Below are positions 45,451 through 57,722 of a stretch of 64,000 nt of DNA, in pieces. This DNA is from Siphonodentalium dalli (lineage: Eukaryota; Mollusca; Scaphopoda; Gadilida; Siphonodentaliidae): assembly GCA_032622095.1 (NCBI GenBank), contig CP136066.1, positions 104,801,319-104,865,318 on the forward strand. The letters run 5' to 3'. The notes below the pieces were generated by a model. That model was not told the DNA's origin. It did no database searches and saw nothing but the letters and a program-made list of their open reading frames with translations. How positions within the stretch are numbered: the first letter of the stretch is position 1; each line of letters starts with the position of its first letter. Made by a program: the position numbers and the translations under genes.

Positions 45451-46726
45451 TGTTTATTGCACACTCTGAGATTGTAGCTTGTACTATACTAAAATTTAGG
45501 ACTATATTGTTTATTTAATGCACAAACGTGTGCTTAATGTAGACTATACATAATAATTTAATTAAGAAATTGTCTGCTACGGTTGACGTCGCCAATGACG
45601 TTGTTGACGTAATCGGTTTGTATTGTTTCAAGAACAATACACAATTGTTTATTGAACGTTTTGAAATCTTCTGTATTTTGCTGTATTTCGCACAAATAAT
45701 CCATTGAGTGTGCAATAAATTATCACCTCAGCTTAAGAAGATAGTGCACATGTTCATGTTAATGTTCATGTTCGGGTTTCGTGTGATTATTTCTACGCGC
45801 GATATGATTATCGATGGGCTTGGTTGACAATGATAAATAGGGAATGACAGTTGTTTTGCAATAGGAAATTAATTCGCATTGGATGCGGGGGTTTTCGGTT
45901 GTGTGTTTCTGACATATGAATTTAGATCGGAGCTAATCATGAAACCACTAATTCATCATTTTGGAATCAATTATTGCGGGATACAATAAAACAAAATTTA
46001 AATAAATAAATACAAAAGCAAAAAACAGAAACAAAAGAAAAAGAAATACATAAAAAAAGAAGATAACAGAAAAATCTCTCAAATTAATATTGAGACAAAA
46101 CGAATAATTGTGGTACAAGCACGGGTACAAAATAAGGTCCGATAAAAATGACTGGAAATTTGTTAAATGTGACCACTAAATTGTGTGGACAATAATTTCC
46201 AATAACTTCAATCACGCCGAGAGTTGGTTACAATCTTTCTAATTGACTTATTGGACATTCCCAAGTCCGCGACGTTACATATATATTGTAGCCCCACCTG
46301 TATCCCTCTCTCCCCAATGGATTGAAATTTTCCAACTGTATGGTACCTCATTCTTTCTAGATGCTGTAAACTTCCCAACTGACATCCACTATAATAATGG
46401 TTCGAATGGTTTCAAACTGATGACCATTCAGCCCAAACATTTGTCAGAAATAGGAAAACATTCCAATTATGTTATAAAAACAATACATTTCCTGGTCCGA
46501 AAATCACAGAATTAAAACAAATTCAATCTATTTTTCTCAGGTACAACCATGCCATTTTCAAATGCTAAAAGTTTGACCAGAGATAGTGCTGCAACACCAA
46601 ATCCAAGTTCGTGATGAGTATTTTCGAAATTCCAACTTTAAAACACCCCGTTTGATTTAAACTTGAGACACATGCAGTCTAAGTTTAACGGTGGTCGGAC
46701 CAGCACAAATTATAACGATCGGCTAT
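45451..46726. other. No gene; A-rich tract and TTCCAAC-type repeat
   Basis: 45989-46060 is A-rich low complexity. 46,250-46,660 holds TTTTCCAACTG, CTTCCCAACTGACATCC and similar strings related to the hAT-like family at 37.7 kb. Confidence 0.4.
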
Positions 46727-47803
46727 AATAAAGAGCGTCCATGTGTTCGTTTCCCAAAATTGGTTGATACTAAAGTTCACACATGTGATCAATTATTATG
46801 GTTTGTATAATTATAAAACTGAAAGATACTTTTATTGATTTTCGTGATACCTGTGCCATGCACATGCCCCTGGGGAAATTACCAGATATACCAATATATA
46901 CTATAACAGTGACAAGGTTCACAAGTCCGATTTTGGGAAAAAACACACCATCTATCATATTCCTCATAGATTCTCAAAATCTTTCTTCTCAGTCACAATA
47001 TTTTCATTGTGTCTTATTGGCCATGAAATTTCCTTCTTTTGATGTTTAATTCGATAGTACCAAACGAAGGGAAGTCGAGATATCCTATCGAAAACTATCA
47101 AAACCTTCCGACGAAAAGCGGTCGTCAGTTTCCCTGTCCGGTAAGTAGTAATTATACACATGTATACCAATTCAATTATTACGATCGCAATTGCCGAACT
47201 TGCGAATTCCCCGTATGATATGTCGACTTCGCTTAAATTGACTTCATCAAGTTATATATCAAACGAAAGAAATGTTAATGCACAATAACATACACTGGAG
47301 CATATTTTGGCTGAGTAGACAATGTTTTAGAATTATTGAGGATAGCAGGCGGACAGGGGGACCGACGACCCGTTTTACTCCCAAATTTCCAGTAGATATT
47401 GCAAGTTTTCGGTACGATGTCTCGATTTCCCTATGTTGGATTCTATGAAATTATACATCAAAAGAATGGAAATGTCATTGCCAATAAGAAACACTGAAAT
47501 ATATTGTGACTGAGTTGAATAATTTTTAGAAACTATGAGGAATATGAAAGATGGTGTGTTTTTCCCAAAATCGGATTTGTGGACCTTGTCACTGGTATAG
47601 TATATTTATTGGTTTCGCTGCTATTTTTCCCCAGGGTCCTGTGGTGTCATTCGCATGGAAATTGCCTTCGAGAGTTTTGACTATAAAACGGTACCAATCG
47701 GACCGTTCATCATGTCAGATTGAACGAGGGTTCTTTCAGTTGATGCATTTAATTAAATGTAATTGTCCATGATGATTGGTGACAAGAACGTGCTCTTTAT
47801 TTG
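46727..47803. mobile_element. 1.1-kb foldback element with roughly 400-bp arms
   Basis: The left arm (about 46727-47110) and right arm (about 47385-47803) are inverted, diverged copies. Shared strings include TCCGATTTTGGGAAAAA, ACACACCATCT(A/T)TCATATTC and the reciprocal CAGTGACAAGGT(T/C)CACAA. The outer tips carry AATAAAGAGCGT and GTGCTCTTTATT. Open frames in the two arms (46770-47049 and 47551-47772) are the same repeat, not genes. Confidence 0.8.
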
Positions 47804-49384
47804 CCTCTTATTTCACCAGGAGAACCCATATTACACTGATCGACTTCCTACACGCGGGAACATGCATGGCTGGAGGTTAATTCTCGATAATTTCAGATTA
47901 ATGTCGCAGTGGCGACACATGGATGATTAATAGAATGAACCCTAACAACTATCATGTCAGAAAAATGAGCCCATCATCACGTCCGGTATTGGAAAAAAAC
48001 ATTTCCTTTCTTGTCTGCAAACATTTAACTAGTTGCTAAAGTGAAAATTTATATGGACGAAACTGGCAGATTTAGGCCAAACTGCATAGTCTTGTTAATC
48101 TCTCACAATAACCAACTCATAATATAGGCTACATATCAATTCGACAACAACGTTACTTTGTCAAATCTTAAATCATGGGATTCAAGATGCGGACACATTA
48201 TACATGAAGCAACAACAACATATCTTGAATTGATTACATAAAATTAAAACTCCTCTAATGTGATCACTGCGTATATCCGCCACCGGAAATTATGCAGGAC
48301 AATTTCAATTGTTTACGCAATATGCCGATATTTTTTTGCCGAATATTCGTGATTGTTAAAAACCAGGACCCGTGAGGAAGATAAAATCAATCCGAATAAT
48401 AGTAGAGTATGCTATACTTCTAAAATATAATATCTATACATTCTGGATATAAAGTACGTCCTCAGAAATCACGATTATCAGGTTAAATTATACGGATCGT
48501 CTGCAACTTAGTCTGATAAACACCGATTTTCTTATATCTAAAACGTCTGTATGTTTACACATTGCTATGCACATGACGTAAGAAAGGTCCACAATGATTT
48601 ACATAGCACCAAACATGAGTTTTTCGGCTGTTAGTTAATATTATTGGCGAAAGACATAATTATTTGGTGCACGGCGAATTGCAGGAGCACTGTCGTGCAA
48701 ACTGCAACTCGCAAGTTCTGTTACTGTAAGGCATATTTCAAGCTCAAAACATTATCTGTCAATTGTAAGCAAATAATTGGGTCAAAATGCATGGGAGTCA
48801 TATCATTACACAATATTATGGTGACGATTGCGCAATTTTGTTGCTTTCCTGCTCATTGGAACACCACGTGTATGCCCATTCAATGGTGACTTATTTTTTA
48901 GCTTTAAAATCACACCAAAGGGGTTATAATCAGAAATCTAGTTGGCATGATAAATTTGAAGGTCCTCTTTGAAATTTAACACAAACTGTCATATTTGGCG
49001 ATGGTTATGATACATATTTCGCCGAAACGCCAAACAATGAAATGAGCATTAGTGATTATAGACATCCCATTTACTAATGTTCTGAGTCAATCTTAGTTTA
49101 CACCAAGTCTGACTTCACAACAAGCACTGGTTAGTAACTCACTCCACGCCAACAATGGTTTTATAAATATAAAATAAATATGCTGCGAACTATGTGAATT
49201 ATGTCTTGGTGTCATTATAAATGTCATCATTGTAACATATGCATTAAATAGATGTAGCTCGATAAAAGGAGCAAGCAGATATGCAAAACATATTTATTTG
49301 TGATAAAACCTCACTTTCAAGATTATGTATTCCCCACGATAATTTTGGAGACCTATTGTAATCGCGCGTCCGTTCGTGCGTCCG
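47804..49384. other. No recognised gene
   Basis: A plus-strand frame at 48644-48889 is unconserved. No repeat boundary found. Confidence 0.4.
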
Positions 49385-49850
49385 TCCGATTTCTTGTCAG
49401 GTTGTTAACACCAGTTCGAATTATACGATCGAAACGACACTTCGTATGAAGAACAGCAATTACTATTATTTGGGTCAATTTCAATTATGGTTCTAGTCCG
49501 ATACATATAAATTGTTATATTCATGTTATCCGGATAATAACTCCGGTGAATAATATCCTATCGGAACGAAACTTGGTACGAGTAACAAACATTACATTAT
49601 TGAGGTCGAGTTCCAATATCGTTCCGGCAGATGAATTTTATTAGAGCTATAGTCCTTATCATACGTGTATCATACATGTACCTATAAATTGCCATTTTCG
49701 TATTGTCCGGATAATTCCAGTTAATGTCACTTAATCCCAACTAAACTTGACATCAGGAATATCCATCATTTGTTCAAGTCAACTTTTAATGTGGTTCAGA
49801 TCTACTGCATTTTTGACGGAGCTATCTCCTTTTTTCGACTATAAAAATAT
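49385..49850 (+). repeat. Degenerate tandem repeat of about 175 bp
   Basis: Three loose units repeat the order GTCCGGATAA(T/C)(T/A)(C/A)C, then a CGGAACGAAACTTGGTA-like string, then GGGTCAATTTCAATTATGG-like text, then a GAGCTAT string. Unit starts lie near 49385, 49511 and 49688. Just upstream is a CGTCCGTTCGTGCGTCCGTC tract, the complement of the type at 42.27 kb. Confidence 0.6.
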
Positions 49851-49975
49851 AAACTGATTACACTTAGAATCTGCCGATTATTATTCCATCATGAAAAAAT
49901 TCCACACACATTGTGTTATTCTGAGATTGTGTCTCATATGGTTGATGTAGCACACTTGGCGACATGGTTCCGTGA

Positions 49976-52134
49976 CTTCTTGATTTATGTATCTTCAGGT
50001 TATACTTGTATATAGTTTTATATCCGCATATATCACACCCACTGCAACATGGATTTCAAAAGGGGGTTAGCTGCCTCGCGTCGTCCTTCATAATCCAGGA
50101 AAGTATCGCCTTCACGGCCGAAAATCACAGCCCACTGTTTGCTTGTTTTTTAGATGTCCGTAAAGCATTTGACACAGTTTGGATTCACGGTCTCCTGCTC
50201 AAACTCTATCAACGTGGATTCACTGGAAAAATATGGCATATAATCAGTTCTCTGTTAAGTGGAATAAAATGCTCTGTTCAATTTAATGGTTCGATTTCGC
50301 GATACGTCGATATACAACAGGGAACACGTCAAGGAAGTATACTCGCCCCCTTATTTTACATGATCTTCATCGATGAACTAATTTTCCAACTTGAAAACAG
50401 TCACCATGGTTTGCGCGTCGGTTCTGCGTGTTGCGCATCGCCAACTCAAGCCGACGATATGACTCTCTTGTCTCTAACTTCTTCTGGTCTCCAAACTTTG
50501 TGTGACCTATGCAGCTCATACAGTAAAAAATGGAGATTTAAATACAACCAGGATAAATGCAAAGTAGTCATTTTTAATGAACCATCTTCCTTACAAAAGT
50601 CCCGAGAAACAGTAGTTTGGATTGTAAATGATGAACCCGTGTCGGTATCAGATCAGGTCACACACCTTGGAATCCCATTACAAAACATTAACATGGGCAA
50701 CCATCTGACTGACCACATTTGCAACAAAATACGCTCTACGTATCTCATGTTAAGTAACGCTGGTATGTATGCCGGTGGCATAACACCCCTCAGCTCAAAC
50801 ACTTTGTACAACACTGTAGTTTTACCCAAAGGCCTATACGGGTCTGAATTCCTTTGCGGCATATCTTTGACAAATGAAAACTCGTTGGAAAAAGTTCACA
50901 GGTTTTGCTTAAAACAAATTCAAGGACTCCCTTATAGAGCGCGCACAGATGTGGTACAAGGCTTACTTGGACTATGCCCTCTATCAGCAGTTATCGACAA
51001 GAGAAAACTTAGTCTGCTTGGGTCTCTTTGCAGGACGGCACATGAAAAGACATCGAAAACGATTTTCATGTTCCGTCTTAAGAGTCACCTTCAACAATCT
51101 AATTGTAATGCATCGTTTATTTCAGAAATCATTAAAATCCTTGACAACTATAACCTCACATCCTATCTAACATCGTTTCTAGAAGAAGGACACTTCCCAT
51201 CCAAGGAGGCATGGAAATCCCTCATAGTAACAGAAATCAAACAAGCAAACGAGCAGTCATGGCAGACACGATTACGCAATGAACATGCCCTAGTCCCATT
51301 CGCAAATAATCATAGTTCACTGTCAATTTCACCTCTTTGGCTAGCATGTAGAAGCTATCCTCAACATAAGCTTGAATTTCTAGAAATAGCCAAAATCCTG
51401 GCCCGGGCCTTGTCCCCAGTACACGGAAAGTGTCAGATATGTCATAAACTCTTTGAAAACGAAATCGAACATGCAATCCTCTTATGTTCCGCCTTTGCCG
51501 AGACAAGAATCGAAATATGGTTCAATGTCATAGAGGACTTCGGTATACCTTGTTTCTTATATATTGACAACTTGAGCCCCGTAGATCAGTTGATGATATT
51601 TCTTGCTTGCATTCCGCCACCCATGCGGGACCTCGTAAATGATATTAAGCAATTTACCATGTTTCTTGTTCGAAATTCATTTAAACTGTGGAAAATGTAT
51701 ACGGATCTGATCCGGTTAGAATCTATCGACTAAATGGATCACTTGTAAACCGCTCACGAACCGCTCTGCTCGAAGACAGAAACAATATATACATAATTAA
51801 TTTGTATATAGTAGCATCTAACTAAACATGATATACACATGTACTTTATAACGAAAATAAAGCTATATCGCAGACAACTCAGTCTCGCTCCATTCGACAG
51901 ATACTCGTATACTTATCCAGTTGAAGTGTTTCGTGAAATCAGAAATACACGAGGCCTACAGATGTAATGTTTATACCTCATTGAATTTGTATTGCGCATA
52001 TTTTGTGTATAAAACCATGTGATATATTGATGTTTATTTTTTGTCAACTATGTTGAAACACTAATCTTGTGTATGATGCATAATGTTTAAACTCTCCGTT
52101 TGCGGAGGAAATAAAGGTATATATATATATATAT
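49976..52134 (+). mobile_element. 5'-truncated LINE with (TA)n tail
   Basis: It comprises the reverse-transcriptase ORF, a 400-bp 3' UTR, a stem-loop CTCCGTTTGCGGAG (52094-52107) and GAAATAAAGG, followed by a TA tail (52117-52134). A terminal stem-loop plus simple tail is a common recognition signal for LINE reverse transcription. No endonuclease domain precedes the RT; the in-frame stop at 49973 and non-conserved upstream text place the truncation there. Confidence 0.8.
50006..51733 (+). CDS. LINE reverse transcriptase (ORF2 C-terminal two-thirds)
   Basis: A 575-codon open frame without internal stops. It runs from fingers motif HGFQKGVSCL (residues about 15-24) through motif A LDVRKAFDTVW, motif B RQGSILAPLFYMIFIDEL and motif C QADD, to motif D CKVVIFNE and a thumb region. 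A C-terminal CX2C...H...C knuckle CQICHKLFENEIEHAILLC follows near residues 475-495. The enzyme would copy element RNA into DNA at a nicked target. Motif C carries Gln in place of the usual Tyr/Phe before the catalytic Asp pair; both Asp remain. The real start is lost: the frame is open back to a stop at 49973 and the first codon used here is TTG. The 26.4-kb fragment has the same kind of tail. The clade was not determined. Confidence 0.92.
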   Translation: MYIVLYPHISHPLQHGFQKGVSCLASSFIIQESIAFTAENHSPLFACFLDVRKAFDTVWIHGLLLKLYQRGFTGKIWHIISSLLSGIKCSVQFNGSISRYVDIQQGTRQGSILAPLFYMIFIDELIFQLENSHHGLRVGSACCASPTQADDMTLLSLTSSGLQTLCDLCSSYSKKWRFKYNQDKCKVVIFNEPSSLQKSRETVVWIVNDEPVSVSDQVTHLGIPLQNINMGNHLTDHICNKIRSTYLMLSNAGMYAGGITPLSSNTLYNTVVLPKGLYGSEFLCGISLTNENSLEKVHRFCLKQIQGLPYRARTDVVQGLLGLCPLSAVIDKRKLSLLGSLCRTAHEKTSKTIFMFRLKSHLQQSNCNASFISEIIKILDNYNLTSYLTSFLEEGHFPSKEAWKSLIVTEIKQANEQSWQTRLRNEHALVPFANNHSSLSISPLWLACRSYPQHKLEFLEIAKILARALSPVHGKCQICHKLFENEIEHAILLCSAFAETRIEIWFNVIEDFGIPCFLYIDNLSPVDQLMIFLACIPPPMRDLVNDIKQFTMFLVRNSFKLWKMYTDLIRLESID

Positions 52135-52831
52135 CACATGTTGTTTCGACGTCCACCTGAACAGACTCTTCTACGGGTGCGATCTCAAATGATGACAATT
52201 TGGACAGAATGAATACGTCGTTCGCAATTTGTGCCATTTATACATGCACACAGTACATGTAAACGCGCTTTGAACGGACATCACGATGTGGACATGATGT
52301 TTTCTGATTACTGACCTGAATTACAAATAGGAAGGCATTATAACCCCAGTGCATGAATGATGTGGTAAGCCATTGCTGGTGAAATTATTGGCAGCTACGC
52401 ATGTTTGTTCACGCCCCATGCAGTTCCGGCAAATATTTTTTTAAATATGTTGATGACCCCATCCCTCCCAGCAGCACAGCGCTCCACATAGAGAGCATTT
52501 TGGACTATTCTATTAACGTTTATGTTCGCTGCCGCCCATATGGTGAAATGAGTCGCAATGCCAAAATTATGTCACTTATCCTTGTAGGATAACCACATGC
52601 AAATTCAAGAACCAACTCATTAATCTGCAGATATGCCAATTTAAACAACTGACATTTGTTCAGGATGCAGCAGACCTGGCCGTTTGAAAACTGCAAAAGA
52701 GTCGCATGAAAAGGAAAACAACAATATTGTTCATAAGTTGAACAAATATGAACAAAGATATTGTTTTGATGCATATATTCGTTGACCAGCATCTATGATA
52801 TGAAGGCAAAAATTATACTTAAATTGAATTG
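52135..52831. other. No recognised gene
   Basis: Short overlapping frames only (52401-52592 plus, 52520-52792 minus). Confidence 0.4.
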
Positions 52832-53120
52832 TTAAAGGTACTCAATCCGATCAGACGCTCCTAAATTACTATTTATTTGGCTTCGGGCGCGGGGGGGTGG
52901 GGGGTAAACAATATTTGATTCGAGTCGAGGAACCCACCAATCAAAGCTCAGAGTGATTAGATATCGATGTTTGAAATTTGCTGTTTCTATTGTTTGTGGA
53001 CCAGATCTTTTCCAGGACCACGTGCTCAAACGGACAAATTACGGTTGTGAGATGGATAACTCGAAAATCAAGTGGTTACTATTAACAATAATAACCACTT
53101 GATTTTAGAGTTATCCATCT
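52832..53120 (+). mobile_element. Partial copy of the 24.8-kb element, ending in a hairpin
   Basis: It begins TTAAAGGTACTCAATCCGAT and shares CTCCTAAATTACTATTT, AATATTTGATTCGAGTCGAG and GGATAACTC with 24806-25070. It then ends in a hairpin (arms 53050-53083 and 53087-53120, AGATGGATAACTCGAAAATC and mirror). A GGGGGGGTGGGGGG tract is an addition. The hairpin suggests that the 3' part was lost or inverted. Confidence 0.7.
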
Positions 53121-53704
53121 TGTAATTTGCCGTATACTAACATCTAAAGTTTGAGTATGATGATGCGCGCGCGGATGCGCTGACAATTGGCAATTGTACC
53201 ACTCCATTACTCGTTGGTATACAATCTCTTCAGGAACACATTGATGACTCAAGAAAACTGAAGAGGGTGTATTAAATAAGAGACGTTGTACCTCTTATTA
53301 TTTTAATTTTCCCGTGCAGGAACGCGCTATCATTGAACAGTACTTCGAGTGCGTTGAACCGTTCAACTCATCGTCGATAATCCACCAAGGCCATAATATA
53401 GCGAACGTATTCAGCGAGTGACTTTGTCAAAATTATTACGCATTATAAATGAAATTGATAAAATTCTAACAGTAGTATAGTATCAAGAAGACAAAATTGG
53501 CAAAATCCCTGCATAATTTCCGGTGTCGGATATACAGAGTGGTGGTACATTTATGAACTGAACTGCTGAAATTCAAAATCACGTTGGGAATGTTCGGTTA
53601 ATGTGTTCAACAAACAACTTACGGTCGTTTTTTTAGTTTATCGCCTGAGCGTGCCGTCCAAAAGTACTAAATATATAGGAATCGCACGTGTAAGATAGGT
53701 TTCG
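53121..53704. other. No recognised gene
   Basis: Nothing supportable; a GAGGTAC-like inverted pair around 53267-53300 is too short to call. Confidence 0.35.
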
Positions 53705-54025
53705 CAAACTCACGGATATCAGTTACGATTACGGTTAGGGTACTACGTCAGACAATTCTAACAGAAGCCGTGATGTCCCAACCGGCAAAATGGATGTGGT
53801 ATCTATTTCTTCGGTTTGTACCAAAAACACTCAGTCAACTAGGTTTGTTGTCTCTGACATATGTCATATATCACGCCTCTGACATTAATTGGCCGATTGC
53901 ATGAGTACGCGTTGTGCCTAATCTGGTAGATAGTGTAATGCGAAAATCTCAATGGGGACGATTATTCACCCATTGCAATGCCAATAATTATAATCATGGT
54001 TTTTTTGCGAAACGAATTTTTATTT
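53705..54025 (+). repeat. Dispersed repeat, paralog of 3985-4350
   Basis: See the partner: common order GGGTACTACGTCA, ATTTCTTCGGTTTGTACC, TTAATTGGCCGAT, TACGCGTTGTG, GACGATTATTCA and TTTTGCGAAACG. Confidence 0.7.
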
Positions 54026-55444
54026 TAGTCCGACACAAATTTTCGAAAGTGTAGTGATAATTTTTCAGCGTTTAGTGCAAAGCACATTGGCCGAACAATA
54101 TTGTATTCGCTGTTCATGATAATGATTGAGCGATCTATTATCGCTTCGTGCATGAACAGTGAAAAGAGGTCACGCTATTATAGAGCGTGTGTTGTCATTT
54201 CTAGCCAAATCGCCTTGTCCGTAGGTTCAGCCCCAATTTTTTGTTTCAAACATTTGAGTAATGTTATGGATTGACGGTTCAACAACGTAAGGAGATACGT
54301 ATGTTGAAACTATATCTGAGAAACAGATATTCGTATAACGCATGAAATCATGCATATTATAGAAAATTGACGTTGAATTTTGTTGAATAATCATTAATAA
54401 AAGTTAATTGCAACTTTGAAATGTGCGTATCGCACCTTATTTATGAGGTAATAGTTTTATAGTCATTTATATTAAACGCATATAATGTGTCATCGATCAC
54501 GACCATAGTGTATATATTTGAACATGTTATATATGTTAATTTATATTTATATATTATATAGTGTGTGCACAGGTTTGTGTTGCACAATTGATGAATTAGA
54601 ATGAATTTCCGAACATTCGAGCTGCGTTAGAGATGTTGGTTTCGGAAAGCAGGTTTCCATCGTGGTTTCCAAGTGTTTTTTTCGTTGGTTTTTCCTGACC
54701 GCCAACGCAGACAAAGTAGGATGTAATTAACCTATATGTGTGCCCGTCCCTTAACTTGTAAGCATGCATACCAATAAACGCTGACGTCGACCCCTAGTGG
54801 ACTCCGGCGCGGCTTGATGGCAATGATAGTGTTATCGTTATTGGAGAATTGAAAATACTCGTAACTACTAGCGCTGGATGGGTCAGGTTACTACGTTTTC
54901 AGATGTTTGCAGCTTTCAACCAGGAACCAGTCTATCCAACAAGATATATTGAGTGCGCTCAAATAAACAGACACGAGAGTCGCAAAAACAATGACAGACG
55001 ACAACCCGATAGCAATTTTCATTCACTAAGCAGTTATATCAACTTTGAGACGAAAATCATTCATTAAAATGTAATTTTACTTCCATGAACTAGAAATTTA
55101 GACAATTGTTGTTCTATATTATGAGATCGACCAAAGATTATGACTCAATTATCAATCATCGATTCTATTGAAACCATATGTGGATTTGTGGTAACGAAAT
55201 ATATAGTTCAAGTTGCAATCAAAGTGTTGCCAAATGAAGTTTTCCATAAATAATTTTTGTCTTGTTTCCAAAAGGCCAGAGTGTGCGTGGGGTGTGTTCA
55301 GAGCGATATTTCATTCAAATTGTTGACACATATATACAAGTACACCGCATTTTCGCGCCTGCCACGATGGGGTGTTTTGTTTTTGGTGAACGGTCGACAC
55401 TTGATGGACATATTCATTTCAACAGCCGTTATTCTATCTTGCAG
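54026..55444 (+). other. Presumed intron upstream of the globin exon
   Basis: No coding match to the globin N-terminus was found here. The last bases TATCTTGCAG (55435-55444) form a good acceptor. Inferred intronic for at least its 3' end. Confidence 0.45.
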
Positions 55445-55670
55445 ATTATTTGAAACACACCCAGACGTGCAAGATGTGTTCATGCCTTTCCAAGGACTGT
55501 CGACGGAAGAATTGCAGGACAGCGCGCAGTTAAAATCACACGCCTTACGGGTTATGTCGACAGTAGAAAAGGCCGTGTCGAGGCTAGACACGCCGACTCA
55601 ACTGCTGACGATTCTACAAGATTTGGGATCTCGACATGTGATGTACAATGCTAAAGTCGATTATATGGAT
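55445..55670 (+). CDS. Globin gene, internal exon (helix B end to helix G)
   Basis: A 226-nt exon (one base completing a split codon, then 75 codons) encodes the heme pocket of a globin. It reads LFETHPDVQDVFMPF (helix C and CD corner with the invariant Phe), then LKSHALRVM with the distal E7 His (codon 55539-55541), then LQDLGSRHVMYNAK with the proximal F8 His (codon 55635-55637). It lies between a CTTGCAG acceptor and a GTAAGT donor. The intron phases, 2 before and 0 after, and their places match the conserved B12.2 and G7.0 globin introns. There is no E11 intron as in vertebrate neuroglobin. Product: heme protein binding O2 or related ligands, neuroglobin/cytoglobin-like by resemblance. 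Flanking exons were not found within the window. Base use is more GC-rich than surroundings, as expected for selected coding DNA. Confidence 0.9.
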
Positions 55671-56586
55671 GTAAGTTCGTTTAATAGAGTTTCTTTGCAA
55701 ACAAACATACACTCTTAAACGCGAGGGCCAAATTGGTCCCATTGGGAAGTAATATTTGCACCTCAAGAGATGCACGATTTTATCCCCTCCTCAAAGTATT
55801 ACGTTGTTTTTGTTTCTTCTCCGGGTGGTTAGCATGCAGCGGAAGAACACTTTAGCGCTCAATTTGGAGGAAAATGCCCCACCCCCGAAGCGTAATAATA
55901 CTACTCTTCGCGAGGTACACATTAGAACTTTCGAGTGGAAAAACATTTCCTCCCCGGGATTAAAATTAGCACTTACTAGAGCTGGTGAAACAGTGCATTG
56001 GTCCATAAACATCGCCAGAAACCTGGATGTGGTTAGCGATTCCTTGAAATACGGAAATATGTTAATATAAATAAATATAGTATATATATAGCTTGTTAAC
56101 CAGGACTCAGTGGTATAGGACGTTTACGCGTATATTTTGGACCAAATGTTTTGAAAACAAATATGTCGTTATTTTTCTCAAACAGTCATGTTAGCGGTCT
56201 TCGGCTTATCCTAACTATATACTATAGTCAAAGCCACTGTTTGTATCAATTATCAATATTATAATTAATAATGGTGTCGTTTGTTGCTGCATCCCGACCC
56301 ATGTCAATTACGGCTTTTCCGAGGGTATCACCCCCCCCCCCCCCCTTTGGTACGCGGGATTCGTGCCATTTTCAGGCCGTTAATTCGCGAGATTCTTACC
56401 CCGCTTATAGTGGGTATATATTCAGGATTTTTACCCCCGTATTACATGGTATTCGGGATTCAAATAAAAGGGTGGTACACGGCTTTAACGGCGACAAATT
56501 GTGGTATTTGATGGCTAGAATGTCTTTGTGCCTTTTTAGCATGTTGGGGTCTCGTTCTGTTAACCGGGCGCTATAGTTTGCCCATG
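55671..56586 (+). other. Presumed intron after the globin exon; one unexplained frame
   Basis: A plus-strand frame with ATG near 55834 runs to 56070 and is fairly codon-like (KNISSPGLKLALTRAGETVH). It is not globin helix G/H sequence and was not recognised. A poly-C run lies at 56330-56345. The final globin exon was not found. Confidence 0.4.
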
Positions 56587-56594
56587 CATGACAA

Positions 56595-57644
56595 CAGGGA
56601 CGTGGCTAGAGGGTTTCCATTGTGGGTGTCCACCTTAGGAAATTCCAATTGCAACCCCCCCCCCCCCCCTTGATTCAGAATCAGACAAAACACAAGTTTT
56701 GAATAATTCCATCACCTCTTCATAAACCATGGTTCTATATTCCCGATATGAGAACATTCAGATGTATTTTAACCTGAAACATTGCATAAATCCTAACATC
56801 TAGTGGTCTAACTCCATACAAATGCACACGGCTATAGGCAAGAGACCACGACACACCGGGCTGACCATGGTTGTTCGGCTGGGTGTGAGAATTGTTTTTA
56901 ATTTGAATAAAAAAAAATCGCAAATCCTAGCATCTAGACTGGCCTTAACTGAAGCTTTCCTATATAGTGTTGGAAATTTCAAACCTCATACTCCCCCTCA
57001 GGTTGGAAAATTCTCCAACTGATGACCGTTTCAGTCCACAAGTTTGTCCAAATGTAGTAAAATATTGTTAAACTTATTAGCATTTTTGTATTGGCCACGG
57101 GGGAGAGACAATGACACACAGGGCCGACCATGGTGTGCGAAAAGTTTGTAATCTGAACAAGAAAAGCGCAAAATCCTAGCATCTAGACTAGCCTCAAGCA
57201 TTCCTAGAGTTGGAAATTTCAAACCTGACACCCCACTTAGGTTGGAAAATTTACAACTGATGACAATTCCAATGACAATGTTGACCAAATGTATGACAAT
57301 ATTGTTTTCTTAAATTAACCAGCAGTGTTTTACTGGCCACGGGGGAGGGACCAGGACACAAGCTTTCCAAATGTTGGAAAATTTCCAACTGATGACCATT
57401 TCAGTCCAAAATTTTGACCAAAAAATAGGAAAATATGCAAATATTGGTCCAAAAACAATTAATTCCCCCCAATAAATTTTTTGAAAATCAAACTACAAGA
57501 ACATTTTCAACCTATTGTTGGTGTGAAATTTCCAACTAATGTTTTGGCAGTTATGAAATTTCCAACTGTTAAAAATTTTGACCAAAGTTTGGGGGTGAGA
57601 TACCCCCCCCCCCCCCCCCCAACCCCCCTGTCGCCACGTCTCTG
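56595..57644. mobile_element. hAT-like non-autonomous element, 1.05 kb, copy 3
   Basis: Tips CAGGGACGTGGCTAGAGGG and GTCGCCACGTCTCTG. The flanking octamers CATGACAA / CATAACAG agree at six of eight positions, a worn target duplication. It is collinear with 37663-38720, with poly-C runs at both ends (about 56656 and 57603-57620) and many TTCCAAC/GTTGGAAA motifs. Non-coding. Confidence 0.85.
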
Positions 57645-57722
57645 CATAACAGGCATTCACAGATTAACCTCGTCGTATCCGGTTATTATACTGTGTCGGG
57701 AAAATGAGTAACATGTATATTA

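Noticed and set aside
55756-56070. Candidate final globin exon
   Set aside because: The frame lacks helix G/H features and is not preceded by a fitting acceptor in the right phase; left as unexplained.
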